Assembly (NCBI GenBank): GCA_019054805.1
Contig: JAHQIY010000001.1
Coordinates: 2,618,501 to 2,682,500, forward strand
Source of the DNA: Brachionus manjavacas
Lineage: Eukaryota; Rotifera; Eurotatoria; Ploima; Brachionidae
Reading direction: 5' to 3'
Length of the DNA stretch: 64,000 nt
Positions 24,791-35,424 of this stretch are shown piece after piece (within the stretch, counting starts at the first letter, position 1; the number at the start of each line of letters is the position of its first letter). The position numbers and the translations under genes were made by a program. Below the pieces are notes generated by a model that was not told the origin of the DNA, searched no databases, and saw nothing but the letters and a program-made list of their open reading frames with translations.

Positions 24791-24977
24791 TATTTTTTTT
24801 AATAAATTAAAAAATTTAAAAAAATTATTTTTTTGATTCTAATAATCAAATATTCGAAGCTTTTTCAAATGTTAAGTTTATTTAGCAAATAATTAATTAA
24901 TTCAAAAATTTTAATAAATAATCAAAAGAAAAATAATTTTGAATTTTATTTTAATAAACCAACAAAGAGCATAAAAT

Positions 24978-26243
24978 ATGCATCGTCTGAATTGTAATGT
25001 CCAAAAGTATAGCTGGGGCCGTCGGGGACTCCACTCCAAAGTGGCTGCATTCAAAAAATCCCAGGACCCATCTTTCGAGATAAATGAAGCCGAGACCTAT
25101 GCAGAGCTTTGGATGGGAACTCACCCGAATTGTCCATCAAGCATTCAGACATCAGCCGACACAGCTCAGCCTTTATTTGACTATATTAAATCATCACCGG
25201 AAAAAACTTTGGGTCACAAGATAGTCAACCACTTCTATCCAAACAACGATGTATTTAGATCCGGCGATTTGCCTTTTTTATTCAAAGTTCTCAGCATCAA
25301 CCAGGCTTTGAGTATTCAGGCCCATCCGAACAAAAATCTAGCCGCTCAGCTTAACAAAACAGATCCCAAAAACTACCCAGACTCGAACCACAAGCCAGAA
25401 ATGCTGATCGCAATCAGCGAACAATTCGACGCTCTCGGTGGCTTCAGACCAATTGATCAAATCCTTGGCCATTTGGAAAAATACCAAGAACTTGTCAACT
25501 TGTGCACTAGAGAAAATTATGACTCATTAAAAAAATTTAAAAGTCAAGATCAGTTAAAATCTTGTTTTAGTTCACTAATGAATCAAAACGAGCAAATGAT
25601 TGCCGCACAGCTGCAATCTTTTAAGTCAAAAATTGACCAAAAAAATCCATCAAATTTAGAGTCACTGTTTCTCACCTTAAATGAGCAATACAAAAATGAC
25701 GTTGGTTGTTTTTCAATATTTTTGCTTAACTTAATTCAGTTGAGAAAAGGCGAGGCGATATTCTTATCAGCTAATGTGCCACATGCATATTTGAAAGGCG
25801 ATGGTGTAGAGTGTATGGCATGTAGTGACAATGTTGTTCGGGCTGGTCTCACACCGAAGTTCAAAGATGTCAAAGTTCTGTGTGACATGTTGGACTATTC
25901 AATGAAAACAAGTGAAGAAAATAAGCTAAAGGGCCAAGAGTTGTGTGATTATGTCACTAATTATAGGCCTAGTGTGGATGAGTTTTCTGTTCAAGATATC
26001 AATGTGAAATCGGTTCATTTGACCAAAGGCAGACTAGAGATCCCTGCAGTCGAGTCCGGTTCGATTTTGATAGTTACAGAGTGTACAGATGGACTTTTTT
26101 TTCAATGTGATGGAAATAAATTAGATGCCAAAATGGGTTTTGTTTATTACATCGATTGTGGCAAGACTGTGTATTTGCTAGATGAGATTGGCAATTGTGA
26201 AGGCTCGTTGAGAGCCTTTAGAGCTTTTTGTGACATTAAATAA
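24978..26243 (+). CDS. MPI: mannose-6-phosphate isomerase
   Basis: Interconverts fructose-6-phosphate and mannose-6-phosphate, feeding GDP-mannose and N-glycosylation; a cytosolic zinc enzyme. Single exon, 421 residues, the usual type I length (human 423). N-terminal block MHRLNCNVQKYSWGRRG and YAELWMGTHP are typical. The zinc ligands are all present: Gln114 and His116 (QAHPNK), Glu141 (HKPEM) and His269 (VPHAYLKGDG), followed by the active-site block CSDNVVRAGLTPKFKDV. The start is the first Met and matches the family's N-terminus. An acceptor-like CAACAAAG lies just upstream. The upstream neighbour is LINE debris. Confidence 0.97.
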   Translation: MHRLNCNVQKYSWGRRGLHSKVAAFKKSQDPSFEINEAETYAELWMGTHPNCPSSIQTSADTAQPLFDYIKSSPEKTLGHKIVNHFYPNNDVFRSGDLPFLFKVLSINQALSIQAHPNKNLAAQLNKTDPKNYPDSNHKPEMLIAISEQFDALGGFRPIDQILGHLEKYQELVNLCTRENYDSLKKFKSQDQLKSCFSSLMNQNEQMIAAQLQSFKSKIDQKNPSNLESLFLTLNEQYKNDVGCFSIFLLNLIQLRKGEAIFLSANVPHAYLKGDGVECMACSDNVVRAGLTPKFKDVKVLCDMLDYSMKTSEENKLKGQELCDYVTNYRPSVDEFSVQDINVKSVHLTKGRLEIPAVESGSILIVTECTDGLFFQCDGNKLDAKMGFVYYIDCGKTVYLLDEIGNCEGSLRAFRAFCDIK

Positions 26244-26514
26244 GGTTAGTGGTCATAATTTATTTAGACAATTTAATTAGATTATTTAATTTTTTGTTAT
26301 TAAAATTTTTCAATGCAAATCTTTTTTTTTCTTTTTATTCACCTAATTAGCGGTAATCTAAGATGCTTTGGCTACTAAGCCGTAATTTAAATAATTCAAA
26401 GACCATTTGGTCACAAAAATTTGGAACCAAAAAAGGTGAAATTATTAACGAAATAATTTTATTGAGTGTCTTTGAAGACTTATTTGAGATTTAGTAGTAA
26501 TAATGAGCTGAGAA

Positions 26515-27000
26515 TTGCCTAAAATTAGTTTAAAGAAAAGAAGGAAATGGAAAGAAATCCGAGATGAAAGCAAAGATACTAGAAGTAAACAAACAAAAAA
26601 AAATATTGCTCAACAACATATTAATAAACTTGGAGAAGCAAAAGTTGGTGATACTGTCCAACTCCCTGTTCCAGAAGTTGATCGTGGACCAGCTGACCCT
26701 CCTAATATTTTGGCTTATATCTATCAATTTAATAGAAAAAAATATGCATTATAAATTAGCTACTAAAAATGTTTTAATTTCAGGGTGGTATTCTCTTAAA
26801 ATGCATAGTCTATGTAAGCAAAAGTTTATCAAATTCGAATCTTTGGATTTAAAAAAAGAATTTTCCTCAAGGCAATTAAATGGCACATTTTCTATTTCGG
26901 GAGAACAAGGTTTTTTGCAGTTGCTCTGTAAAATATGACTTGCAAAAAATGGTGACTTTTGTGATTCGAAATGTCCAAAAGTTAAAGCTAGAATTGTAAA
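26515..27000 (+). pseudogene. integrase C-terminal remnant (KRBA2-like transposon family)
   Basis: Two frames joined by a frameshift near 26745. The first gives VGDTVQLPVPEVDRGPADPP and NILAYIYQF; the second gives SLCKQKFIKFESL and SGEQGFLQLLCKI, then after a stop NGDFCDSKCPKV, a vestige of a Cys-rich tail. This order (PVPDVDRG block, C-K-F block, GGQGF, Cys cluster) is that of the integrase-bearing KRBA2-like proteins widespread in animal transposable elements. The integrase core is missing. Family assignment rests on motif recall. Confidence 0.6.
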
Positions 27001-28576
27001 AATAAAAATAAATTTTTTTTCTATAAAAAATTAAAAGAAAAAATTATCCATTTAATTTAAATTGTGTATTTAATTTTTTTATAATGTTTTTTTTACTAAA
27101 ATAGGTAGTTTTTAATAAAATCTACAATAAAATTTTAATTTTAATAAAATCAAAATTTCGGTCTATTTTATCTATTTTAGCTGAACAACTGGTTTTACTT
27201 ATTTGGCCCGACATACATTTATTTAGATAAAAAAGGGGAAGTAGCAATACTGAAATAATGTCGGGTTTAAGAGACTAGAAGCTATGGCAGTAAATTTGAC
27301 AGCTCTAAAGATGCCACTTGTCTAATAGACTTTTTGAAATTAAAAATCTAAAATTTATCTTAATTTTTTACATATTTTTGATTCAGATTTGTTTGTGATT
27401 TTTTTGCCACCATTGATTGGAAGCTCTAATTTGGTGCGATCGTAAACAGTCATCAAATTTACTTGTATATTTAATTTTTTATAAATACTGAATTTCATAA
27501 AAACTTTTAATTTAAATATCTCACAGGTTTTAAAATATCTTCAAAATTTTTTTTAACTTTTTTAAACAATAAATAAATAAGTAATTTCATACTTACGCGA
27601 TGCAATAATGAATTTGAATTTAATTGTTTTAATTTTTAGGATTATGTAAGAAAAATGTCTTCTTATATATTTTTTTTTCTAAATTTCGCACTTCTAAATA
27701 TTTGAAAGTAAAAATGATAAAAAAGTTTAGCGTTCAAAAAAGGATCAATCACATAAATTTTATTTATTTTTAAAAATTTTAAGAGTCTACAATGTTGGCC
27801 TTTTAATTAAAAAGAATCCAATATAACCCTAAATGAAAATTGCCATTTCTAAATATCAATTTGATATCTTAAAATTTAATTATCCATCATTGAACCTGTT
27901 TTGTTCAATGATAACGACCTTTTTTTTTTTCAAAATAAAATCAATATTCAAATTAAATTTTGAAAAAGTTAAAATTTTTAGAGCCTGATTAAAATTTCTT
28001 ATTAAAATAAATTTTTTCATTAAACTACGCTAAAAAGTCTTTAGTTATTAATTAGTCAATAAATTGGACCAAAAAAAAACTCTTTAGATAAATTTTTATT
28101 TTTTCAAAAAAAATTCAGATCAAAGTTCAATTCTTTCAACTTAATATTTTTTAATTGAAAATAATTAATTTATTATTTATTTATTATTGTAATTATTTAA
28201 ATAATTTATTAGTGCTTACTTTTTTTATCATTTAATTTTTGACCACGAATACTGTAGATAAAGGCTGGAAAAAAAATCAAAATTCACTGTTAAAAAAACA
28301 AAATAATAATTGCCAAAAAAATATGATGTAAAATTACATTTTTATATAACAATTCAAACTGAGAATTTTTTAAGGATACAAAAAAATCTTAAAGAAAAAA
28401 TCAAATTTTTTATGCACAATTCCAAGACAAACTTTTAAACTGAGCTCAAAAAAAAAAAAAATTTTTTAAATTTTTATTTATTTTTAGTAAAAAATAATTT
28501 AAACTAATATATAAAAAAAATTCTTGTAAAAATTGACAAAATCGAATAAATAAGATCTATCAAATGAAATAAAACA
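27001..28576. other. gene-free AT-rich stretch
   Basis: No gene recognised apart from one copy of a dispersed repeat (27585-27735). An acceptor-like AATAAATAAG lies about 20 nt before the MTIF2 start codon. Confidence 0.45.
27585..27735. repeat. dispersed repeat, copy A
   Basis: Shares ATGTAAGAAAAATGTCTTC and GCGATGCAATAATGAATTT with copy B (36436-36590), and TTTCATACTTA plus TTTTTTTCTAAATTTCGCA with copy C (59208-59325). Non-coding; unknown family. Confidence 0.65.
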
Positions 28577-30670
28577 ATGAACCAAATTGTTAAAGGCACA
28601 CTCAACCATTTGATTCAACAGAATAGATCTTTACACCTGAGCTCAGCGAAATTGTTGACTGCCCAGGAAAAGCAAGCTCGTTCAGCAATTAAAAAATTTT
28701 CCAAAAAATCCCAACTAAAACCAATTTTAATCCGTCCACAAATGACCCTGCGAGAACTGGCCGATTCAATGGACCGTTCTACACAGCAAGTATTCGACTG
28801 CTTAAAGCAAATCAACTACAACATCAAAACCAACCGAGACTCCTACGTCATTACCAACTTGGAAGCTATCATAAAAGTAATTCAGCTGTCCGGCTTTCGA
28901 TACCAGATGCCGGGACCACTTGAAACCGATTTCGAAAGCTTAGAAAAAGAACTTGACTCTAAAGATGATGGCATAGCCAAGCGAGATAGACCATCGCCTT
29001 CAAGTCTGGTGACACGACCCCCTGTCGTGACCATAATGGGCCATGTAGACCACGGCAAGACAACTTTACTCGACTCTCTACGCAACAGTCACATTGTCCA
29101 AAACGAATTTGGCGGAATCACCCAGCACATTGGCGCCTTTAATGTCAGAGACAAAGACAAAAACCGAAACATCACATTTTTGGACACACCAGGGCACGCT
29201 GCGTTCTCTTTGATGCGATCCAGAGGTGCTATAGTCACAGACATTGTAGTTCTAGTGATTGCGGCGGAGGACGGAGTCATGGCTCAGACTGTCGAGAGCA
29301 TAAACCATGCCAAGAGCACTGGTTGTCCCATAATTGTTGCCATAAACAAAATAGACAAAGCATCCGAACAACAAATACAAAGTGTCAAGCAAGAACTGTT
29401 AAAGCATGATCTAATAGCTGAAGAAATGGGTGGTGACGTTCAGATAGTGCCAATATCGGCATTGAAAAAAACAAATCTAAATTTGCTAAAAGAGGTCATA
29501 TGGACCCAGGCAGAGATCATGGAACTTAAGGGTGATGCCAAAGGTCTCCTAGAGGGCTATGTGATCGAGTCAACACAGGACTTGCATTTGGGAAAACTAG
29601 CCACTGTTTTAATCAAGCGAGGCACTTTATCCAAGGGAGCTTTTCTGATCGCTGGTGACACTTGGTGCAAAGTAAAGTTTATGTTTGATGAAAATTCTCA
29701 AAATGTTAAAAAAGCTGGTCTTTCAGAGGCGGTGCGAGTGGCGGGCTGGAAAGACTTGCCGAACTCGGGCGACGAGGTTCTACAAGTGAATTCGGAGCAT
29801 AGGGCTAAGGAAGTGTGCGAGTTGAGACACAAAAAAGATGCGTTGGCCAAGCAAAAAATTGACCAAGAGATCATCAAGAAAAAAAGGGCCGAACATGATC
29901 AATTTTATCATGAGAAGCTGAACGAGAAGCGTTTGGCAGGCGAAAATTACGCCATTAGTAAAATGGAGCCAGAGGAAGTGTCAGATTCTCATGTGAACTC
30001 GTCGGGCCAAATTGAACCAAGCAATATCAGTAAACTTCATGTTCTGATCAAAGCAGATGTGAATGGCAGTCTGGAAGCTATTTTGAATGTGCTAGAGACC
30101 TACAACTGCAATGATAAGGTTATTCTAGATGTGGTGCATTTTGAGGTCGGTCCTGTGAAAAAAAGTGACATTGAAATGGCAGATATGTTCAATGGGATCA
30201 TTTACTGTTTTAATTTGAGTAGAAATGAGGCTGTTGAAAAAGAGGCCGAGTCTAAGATTAGACACTTTAATGTGATCTATAAATTATTTGATGATTTAAA
30301 GTTGGAGTTGAACAATTTGGCACCGCTGGTCGAGCAAGAAGAGCTGATCGGCGAGGCCGATATCCTCAAGGTATTCGACTACAATGAAAGCAATAAAAAA
30401 GTGATCAAAGTTGCTGGTGGACGATGTGTCGAGGGTCATTTGGATAAAAAGCTTAGTTTTAGGCTGATGAGAAATGGAGAGTGTTTGGTCGAGAAGCAAA
30501 AGTGTAAATCTTTGAAACATGTAAAACAGGATGTTAATACAATTAAGAGAAATGTTGAGTTTGGATTCGCGTTCGATGATGATGATATACAGCCACAGCA
30601 AGGCGATAAACTGGTTTGTTACAATGTCAAAATGGTTCGGTCGCCTTTAGACTGGAACCTTGGGTTTTAA
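28577..30670 (+). CDS. MTIF2: mitochondrial translation initiation factor IF-2
   Basis: A GTPase that places initiator fMet-tRNA on the mitochondrial small ribosomal subunit. Single exon, 697 residues (human 727). The N-terminus is basic and Ser/Gln-rich with no acidic residues in the first 29, consistent with a mitochondrial presequence. IF2 N-domain block [19 protein letters not shown] (about 57-75). G domain from about 149: G1 GHVDHGKT (154), G3 DTPGHAAF (about 202), G4 NKID (256), G5 SALKK (292). Then domain II ([10 protein letters not shown]) and the C-terminal C1/C2 domains ([31 protein letters not shown] region). All GTPase motifs are intact. A stray 29-bp copy of 29784-29812 lies downstream at 33082. 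Confidence 0.97.
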   Translation: MNQIVKGTLNHLIQQNRSLHLSSAKLLTAQEKQARSAIKKFSKKSQLKPILIRPQMTLRELADSMDRSTQQVFDCLKQINYNIKTNRDSYVITNLEAIIKVIQLSGFRYQMPGPLETDFESLEKELDSKDDGIAKRDRPSPSSLVTRPPVVTIMGHVDHGKTTLLDSLRNSHIVQNEFGGITQHIGAFNVRDKDKNRNITFLDTPGHAAFSLMRSRGAIVTDIVVLVIAAEDGVMAQTVESINHAKSTGCPIIVAINKIDKASEQQIQSVKQELLKHDLIAEEMGGDVQIVPISALKKTNLNLLKEVIWTQAEIMELKGDAKGLLEGYVIESTQDLHLGKLATVLIKRGTLSKGAFLIAGDTWCKVKFMFDENSQNVKKAGLSEAVRVAGWKDLPNSGDEVLQVNSEHRAKEVCELRHKKDALAKQKIDQEIIKKKRAEHDQFYHEKLNEKRLAGENYAISKMEPEEVSDSHVNSSGQIEPSNISKLHVLIKADVNGSLEAILNVLETYNCNDKVILDVVHFEVGPVKKSDIEMADMFNGIIYCFNLSRNEAVEKEAESKIRHFNVIYKLFDDLKLELNNLAPLVEQEELIGEADILKVFDYNESNKKVIKVAGGRCVEGHLDKKLSFRLMRNGECLVEKQKCKSLKHVKQDVNTIKRNVEFGFAFDDDDIQPQQGDKLVCYNVKMVRSPLDWNLGF

Positions 30671-33600
30671 ATTTTTTTTTACAAATAAAATATTCAAATA
30701 AAGTATTAATAATAAATTTTTTAAGTGGGCGTAAAATCTCATATTTATTTTAATCAAAATAAATCGAAATATTAATTTATTTTATAAAACAAAGAATCTC
30801 TATTGAATAGATTATTAGATTTGGTAAATTATTTTTTCAAAGTAATCTTTGTTAAATTCATTATGATCAAATTAAGCTTGCTTGAAAAAAAAAATATCAA
30901 AAAAAATATCGTTTTCAAATCTAATGAAATTAGAATTCGATTAGTTAAAATATGATTGAAATTTAATGATTGAAATTCATCAGACAAAAAATTTTTTTTG
31001 GCATTATACATTTAAAAAAAATTAAACTAAATATTTTTCTAAAAGTTCAAAATTAGTTCATTCAATTTAAGTCTCAATTCCTGCTTCTGTTTATAATTTT
31101 GATTATTTTAGCCTAGTTTGGAATAAGTTAGATGACACGATGAATGGTTTGATTCACAAAAATAATTTTGGACTTAAAGAAAAAAATTTAGTTTAACAAG
31201 GAAAAAATTTTATTTAATTTTTAACTTTTATATTAGACTCAGCATTTTCGCTGTTTTCATTAAAAAAAAAATATAAGCTCAAAGCCATCATTTTTTTTTC
31301 AAAGTTGTTCAAAATTAAACTAAATTTTCAAATAAAAACAAAATTATTTAAAAAAAATTTTTCATTTGTTTTTCAAGTCTAAGAGGAGAATAAGTAAAAT
31401 GACTAAAATGCATGAATTCTGGATTTTTTTCATTCAATGAAAAATTATATGCTTTTTAAGAACATTAATTAAAATAAAACTAAAAAATTATGAAATTTTT
31501 TAAATGAAGAATTGAGAATAGACAGTAAAAGTTTTTTACAGTTTTATCAGATATATGTTGGAGACAGAATCAATATCTTCGAATTTTTTAACTTGTTGTA
31601 AAATTTTTTTGAATGTAAATCGGATATCAATAAAGACAAATTACAATTACAAAATTAAAATTAGATTTTTAGATGAGAAATTAGTCTATCATTTAATTTT
31701 AGTTAATTTTTTTCCAACATATCAAACTTAGTAAATTTACTCGAGGAGTTGATTTTAACTTTAATATATTTTTTAAAGCTACTTTTTGCGCTCTTGAATT
31801 TGAGCTAATTATCATTATCGTAGCTAAAAAATTTACCATTCTGCAGTGACTTGAAAACTTAGTGACTGGTAATCACTTGCAAGCTTCCCATGTGCATAAC
31901 TTTTCGAATCTTTGACCTTTTTTTGATCTGTAAAAACCAAAGGCTATTTTTATTAAACGAAAAATAAAATTTTAATTTACTCGAGTAGTGGATTTTAACT
32001 TCAAAATGTTTTTTTAATTATTTGACTTATAAAGTGTAGTTCTTGAGTAAGATACATGATGAATTTCATACTTTATTACACAGCAGGAACAAAAATTGGA
32101 CAATCGAAATAAAAAATAAATTTTATTCTAAAAAAATAAAGTCGGTTAACTTGATGTAATTGATGTTAGATCTGAATTTCTCTTTAATTAAGAATATTCA
32201 TTTCTTATAGTTTTATATGAAGTTAAAGGTAAACTTCAATGAAGACTTTAATAGTATTTTCATATACTATTAATCATCTTTTATCTAATCTTTTATTAAA
32301 ACTTAATTGAGTGAGACAGTGCATTATGTTCATTGCAAAATGTTCTAGACATCATTAATTTGTCAATAAGTTGATCTTTGATGGAAAAATTGTGACCATA
32401 TCCTATTTCAATGCATAGTTAGACAATGTCAAAAGAAAAATAAAATAAAATTCTTGTTAAATTTTCTTCAAGGCTAATCAATAGACTAGTACGCTTGTCA
32501 AAATTTAACGATTAATACTTTTTATATTTAATTATTTCAAAATATTTGAAATTATGGTTAAGAATGGCCTATACTTTTTTGTCACCTATTAAACTTTATT
32601 TGTATAAAAAAAATTTTAATTCGAAAAAAAATTAAATATTTTAAAATGACTTCTAAACTCCAAAATTTTCGGCGTCTTTCTTTTTGGCCTTTATCTAGTA
32701 ATTGCTTCTATTAGTTTTACTTTCCAAATCAAGCGTTTAAGAATCCGGTCAAAAAATTCTAATGTCCAAAAAGGTTTTTTTTGTTTAAAGAGTTTAAATC
32801 AAAAAAAAATTTTCTATTTATAAAAAGTTATTTTAATTAAATTTAGCATTTATAATTTTTTTTAGTCAAAACTCATTTTAGTTACAAAAACAAGTCAGAG
32901 AAATTTTTTGTAATGATTAACACTTAAATTTTTGTGTCATGAAAGTTTATAAAAATTTTAGTTTTTTTTTCAAAAATTTAGGTGTTTATCATTTAAAACA
33001 TTAATTTCTTAATGAGCATCAGAGATTACTCATCAATATTTTATTGTAAATCAAGGCATCAACAAAATTTACCTTTTTTAAAAGTGAATTCGGAGCATAG
33101 GGCTAAGGAAATGAAAATCAAAAGGTCATGGAAATTTTGTCAAAATAACGAAAACTAATTTTAAATATTTAAAAGACTTTAAATCAAAAGTTCAAATGGA
33201 AATTCGAATGTACAACTTAACATTTAAATAATTTTAAGTTGTCGAGTAATGTTCATTTAGATATCTAATTGATCTATTTTATATCAGTCTATTTTTCATT
33301 TTTCTGACAATTGAAAATTATTTGAAAAATTTTTGGATCTTTTTCAATTAGTTGAATTTTTTAGATTAATGTTAAGATTATTTTAAAGATTCGTTTAAAA
33401 TTTTTCAAACTCATAAATTACTAATTTCTAGATTTTACAAAAAATTTAGAGGAGTTTAATTTTTATTTTTTTAAAAATAGAATAAAATAAAATTGGTATG
33501 ATTTTATTTTTAATTAAATGAATTTTCAGATAGATAGATTAATCAGATAGCTGAATGAGAATTTCAATAAAAATAGTCTCTATATTCAATTAAAGTTATG

Positions 33601-34092
33601 ACAAGTGAATTATTTTGCCACTGTAAATTGAATACTTTTATGTTTACAGGTACAAGACATTATAGCAAAAATTTTGATTTTTTTGATACAAAAATTTATT
33701 AATTTCTTAAAAACTAATTTAGTTTTTTTTAAATTTTTCAATAGATAATTTTTCTTAATAAAAAAAGATCTCCTTGCAAATACATTATATTGAAAATATT
33801 TATGAATACCAAAATTAAATATGTTAGAGGTCATAATTAAAAATTTTTGAAAAAAATTGATAGACACTTAATTATGAATGAGCACAATTGAATTTAATTT
33901 TAAATTAAAAAAAAAAATTTTTCTAATCATAAAAATTACAAATTAATTCATCAATCTTATTAAACCTAAATTAAAATAAACAAATTTCTAATACTGCCAA
34001 AATCAATACAATTTTGCAAATAAAATAAAATTTATGCTAATAAAATAAGAAAAAAATTAAATTTTATTAATAGATAAAATAATTATTTAGAC
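30671..34092. other. gene-free AT-rich stretch
   Basis: No coding segment recognised in 3.4 kb. It holds two direct copies of an ATTTACTCGAG-AGT-GATTTTAACTT motif (31734 and 31974) and a 29-bp exact copy of MTIF2 coding DNA (33082-33110). Short open frames here lack similarity and codon structure. Confidence 0.45.
33082..33110. repeat. 29-bp exact copy of MTIF2 coding sequence
   Basis: AAGTGAATTCGGAGCATAGG and the following 9 bases are identical to 29784-29812 inside MTIF2, then diverge on both sides. The local base composition is otherwise far more AT-rich. Confidence 0.9.
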
Positions 34093-35424
34093 ATGGATCC
34101 TAGTGAGAGCAATATAGCCGTAGAGGATAAGCCGATCGAAAGCGATCTTGAGCCAAAAGTCGAGTCCGGTGCTCAAGAACCAACGGAAGCGATTAAACAA
34201 GAGGCCGCCAGTGACGAAAACTCTCATCCAAAATTGGAAGAATTTGCTGTGCTCGAGAACCGGCAAGAAGCTTTACCAGAATCGGCCGTAGAGCCGATTA
34301 CTCGAAACACCGATTTTGTCATAAACGAGCACGAAATACAGCACCAAGTAGGCATAAACGAAAACTCGTTTGTCAACCAGAGCATAAAGGAGGAGAGCAT
34401 TGAAGCCAGCAGTAGCCAAACATTGACTGAGCCGACTACTCCCGCAAAAACAACACCCAAGACCACATCTAGGAAAAAACCGCGCACTTCTGCCAACAAA
34501 TCAAACCAAAGCAATAACATCATGAACACTATAAATGACATCGCGTCTGGCGCAACCAATGTTTCGCCACCCTCAGCTCAGAAAAGACGCAAAAAAGATC
34601 CGTCCGCACCCAAAGCCCCACTCAACGGCTATCTGGTCTATTTCAATGAGGAAAGATCCGAAATGAGAGTAAAAAATCCTAACATAGGCTTTGGCGAATT
34701 GACCAAAATAATCGCTGCCAAATGGAAAGAGCTGCCCGCGGATGAAAAGCAAAAGTACATTAACGAGGCCGAGCTGGACAAGGAAAGGTACAATAAAGAG
34801 ATGGCTGACTACAAAAAGTCAGATGCTTACAGGCAGTATTTAAAAGAGAACACTAATTCGAAGGCGGCCAAGGCAAGCGTGGACGAAAGTTCGCAGCCTG
34901 CGCCCATTCAAGGGGATCAGCCGAATGTTTCGTGGCTGCAGACCGAGACCAATGTGGCCGGCTTCGATATACCCATATTCACTGAGGAGTTTATTGAGCA
35001 CAGCAAAGTGAGGGAACAGGAACTGAGGCAATTGCGCAAGGAAGTAAATGAGCTCGAGCAGCAAAATGGAGTGCTGAACAAGCACATTGATAATTTAAAG
35101 GTGACAAGTCAAAAAATTGACAAAGACAGTGAAAATCTGAAAAATTCCAACGTTTTGATGCAAAAAAATATTGATCTATTTCGGCACACTGTGATGCAGT
35201 ACTTTGCTCAGGTTTCGTTGCCAAATAGTGCCGATTTTGTGCCCAACAGCCAAAACATTGATGAATATATTGTAAAATTATTTCAGCTTGTCGAGCTGAA
35301 CAACCAATTTGAGCAATCTCAAAATGTCCAAGATTCGAATTATTTAATGAATAGAAATTTTGTCTCACATGTTAAATCTGTTTTTTCCAAGATTAATTTT
35401 AATTCCTTGTTTGAAAATGTTTGA
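34093..35424 (+). CDS. HMG20A: HMG20A/B-like high-mobility-group protein
   Basis: HMG20 proteins bind non-specific DNA and sit in or oppose the LSD1-CoREST complex. Single exon, 443 residues. A long polar N-terminal region (1-160) is followed by KRRKKDPSAPKAPLNGYLVY opening one HMG box (about 169-240, with the conserved W in AAKWKELP), then the HMG20-specific block DIPIFTEEFIEHSKVREQEL at about 290 and a coiled coil (about 305-360). The C-terminal part (FRHTVMQYFAQVSLP) also follows the family. The combination of box plus FTEEF block separates it from TFAM or SOX. Whether A or B orthologue is unclear. An ATTTAG acceptor ends two nt before the ATG, suggesting a 5'-UTR intron or trans-splice site. 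Confidence 0.93.
   Translation: MDPSESNIAVEDKPIESDLEPKVESGAQEPTEAIKQEAASDENSHPKLEEFAVLENRQEALPESAVEPITRNTDFVINEHEIQHQVGINENSFVNQSIKEESIEASSSQTLTEPTTPAKTTPKTTSRKKPRTSANKSNQSNNIMNTINDIASGATNVSPPSAQKRRKKDPSAPKAPLNGYLVYFNEERSEMRVKNPNIGFGELTKIIAAKWKELPADEKQKYINEAELDKERYNKEMADYKKSDAYRQYLKENTNSKAAKASVDESSQPAPIQGDQPNVSWLQTETNVAGFDIPIFTEEFIEHSKVREQELRQLRKEVNELEQQNGVLNKHIDNLKVTSQKIDKDSENLKNSNVLMQKNIDLFRHTVMQYFAQVSLPNSADFVPNSQNIDEYIVKLFQLVELNNQFEQSQNVQDSNYLMNRNFVSHVKSVFSKINFNSLFENV

Noticed and set aside
33610..33867. 85-residue frame on the minus strand
   Set aside because: Low-complexity Lys/Phe/Asn composition expected from AT-rich DNA, no motif and no splice partners.
34224..35368. Frames antisense to HMG20 (111, 81 and 125 residues)
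   Set aside because: They lie opposite a conserved single-exon gene and show no domain.
28577..35424. MPI, MTIF2 and HMG20 as processed retrocopies, because their coding sequences lack introns
   Set aside because: All three are intact over full family length with no poly-A tail or target duplication seen; ordinary intron-poor genes are simpler.
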